Source: Balneolaceae bacterium (GTDB lineage: Bacteria > Bacteroidota > Rhodothermia > Balneolales > Balneolaceae). Taken from it: a stretch of 5,366 bases of DNA. Below, piece after piece: positions 5,017 to 5,366 of this stretch (positions are counted from its first letter, which is position 1; each line of letters opens with the position of its first letter). Both the position numbers and the translations under genes were made by a program. The stretch lies in contig SKZL01000226.1 in assembly GCA_007127395.1 (NCBI GenBank), positions 1 through 5,366 of the forward strand, given 5' to 3'. Below the pieces are notes generated by a model. That model ran no database searches, was not told where the DNA came from, and worked only from the letters and a program-made list of their open reading frames with translations.

Positions 5017-5366
5017 TGAATTTCAGCGAAAACAGACCCATTTATATTCAGATATCTGATTATTTCACTGATCAGGTATTATCAGGGAAGTGGAAACCGG
5101 GTGACCGCATACCATCTGTCCGGGAAGTGGCGGTTCAAATGGAGGTAAACCCCAATACTGCCATCCGTGCCTTTCATACTCTCCAGGAAGAGGGGGTACT
5201 CTATAACCAGCGTGGTGTCGGATATTTTATCGATGAACAGGCGGAAACGATCGTAAAAGAGAAAAGACGAAAAGAATTTATCAATCAGAAGCTTCCTCTT
5301 CTGTTCAAAGAGATGGAGCTTCTTGGGTTCTCATTTCAGGATCTTGAAGAGATTTATAAAAATGAG
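5016..5366 (+). CDS. GntR-family transcriptional regulator, YtrA type (3' end beyond window)
   Basis: The frame stays open from ATG 5016 to the window edge and gives 117 residues. Residues 1-72 are a GntR winged helix-turn-helix: PIYIQISDYF (8-17), the SGKWKPGDRIPSVREVA stretch (23-39), the recognition region VNPNTAIRAFHTLQEEGVL (44-62) and the wing QRGVGYFI (65-72). A short helical tail (76-117) with no ligand-binding domain identifies the YtrA subfamily, whose members are about 120-130 aa, so only the last few residues should be missing. It most likely binds as a dimer to the palindrome at 3351-3374 and represses its own operon. Encoding the regulator last, coupled to the permease, makes its amount follow transporter expression. 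No effector is evident; in relatives, cell-wall antibiotics or related stress relieve repression. Confidence 0.92.
   Translation, partial: MNFSENRPIYIQISDYFTDQVLSGKWKPGDRIPSVREVAVQMEVNPNTAIRAFHTLQEEGVLYNQRGVGYFIDEQAETIVKEKRRKEFINQKLPLLFKEMELLGFSFQDLEEIYKNE

Overview
The window looks like ordinary chromosomal DNA of moderate GC content from the Bacteroidota/Balneolota side of the FCB group. This placement is an inference. It rests on the long form of AnmK, an ABC permease with the LPA(T/S)xxEKF-type loop common in that group, leading genes with no visible Shine-Dalgarno site, and many short C-rich or G-rich intergenic repeats. No mobile element, CRISPR array, rRNA or tRNA was recognised.

Layout. 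Positions 1-141 hold the C-terminal end of an unrecognised gene. After a short gap with a 14-bp direct repeat comes a complete 314-aa protein (287-1231, +). It belongs to a conserved family often labelled '3-methyladenine DNA glycosylase', a label with little visible support. It converges on anmK (1435-2670, -), the anhydro-N-acetylmuramic acid kinase of peptidoglycan recycling. The 203 bp between these two genes is almost entirely degenerate repeats. A divergent intergenic region (2671-2956), rich in CCCCG/CGGGG inverted repeats, separates anmK from a very acidic 82-aa protein of unknown function (2957-3205, +). That gene is followed at once by a G-rich 16-bp tandem repeat and then CCTTCTG-like heptamers.

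The right third (3338-5366) is a compact operon: ABC ATPase, membrane permease, GntR-family (YtrA-type) regulator. The genes are joined by an ATGA overlap and a TAATG overlap. A promoter-like sequence (TTGCAT, 17 bp, TATACT) has a 24-bp near-perfect palindrome lying over its spacer and -10 element, about 27 bp before the first start codon. The simplest model is an autoregulated transporter. The regulator represses its own operon until a signal, perhaps envelope stress, releases it. The substrate cannot be read from the sequence.

The points most worth a second look are the operator-promoter arrangement, the short repeats that abut the stop codons of three genes (one forms a textbook G-quadruplex pattern), and the extreme acidity of the small protein. 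I did not find a clearly new biological system; most of the window is conventional.
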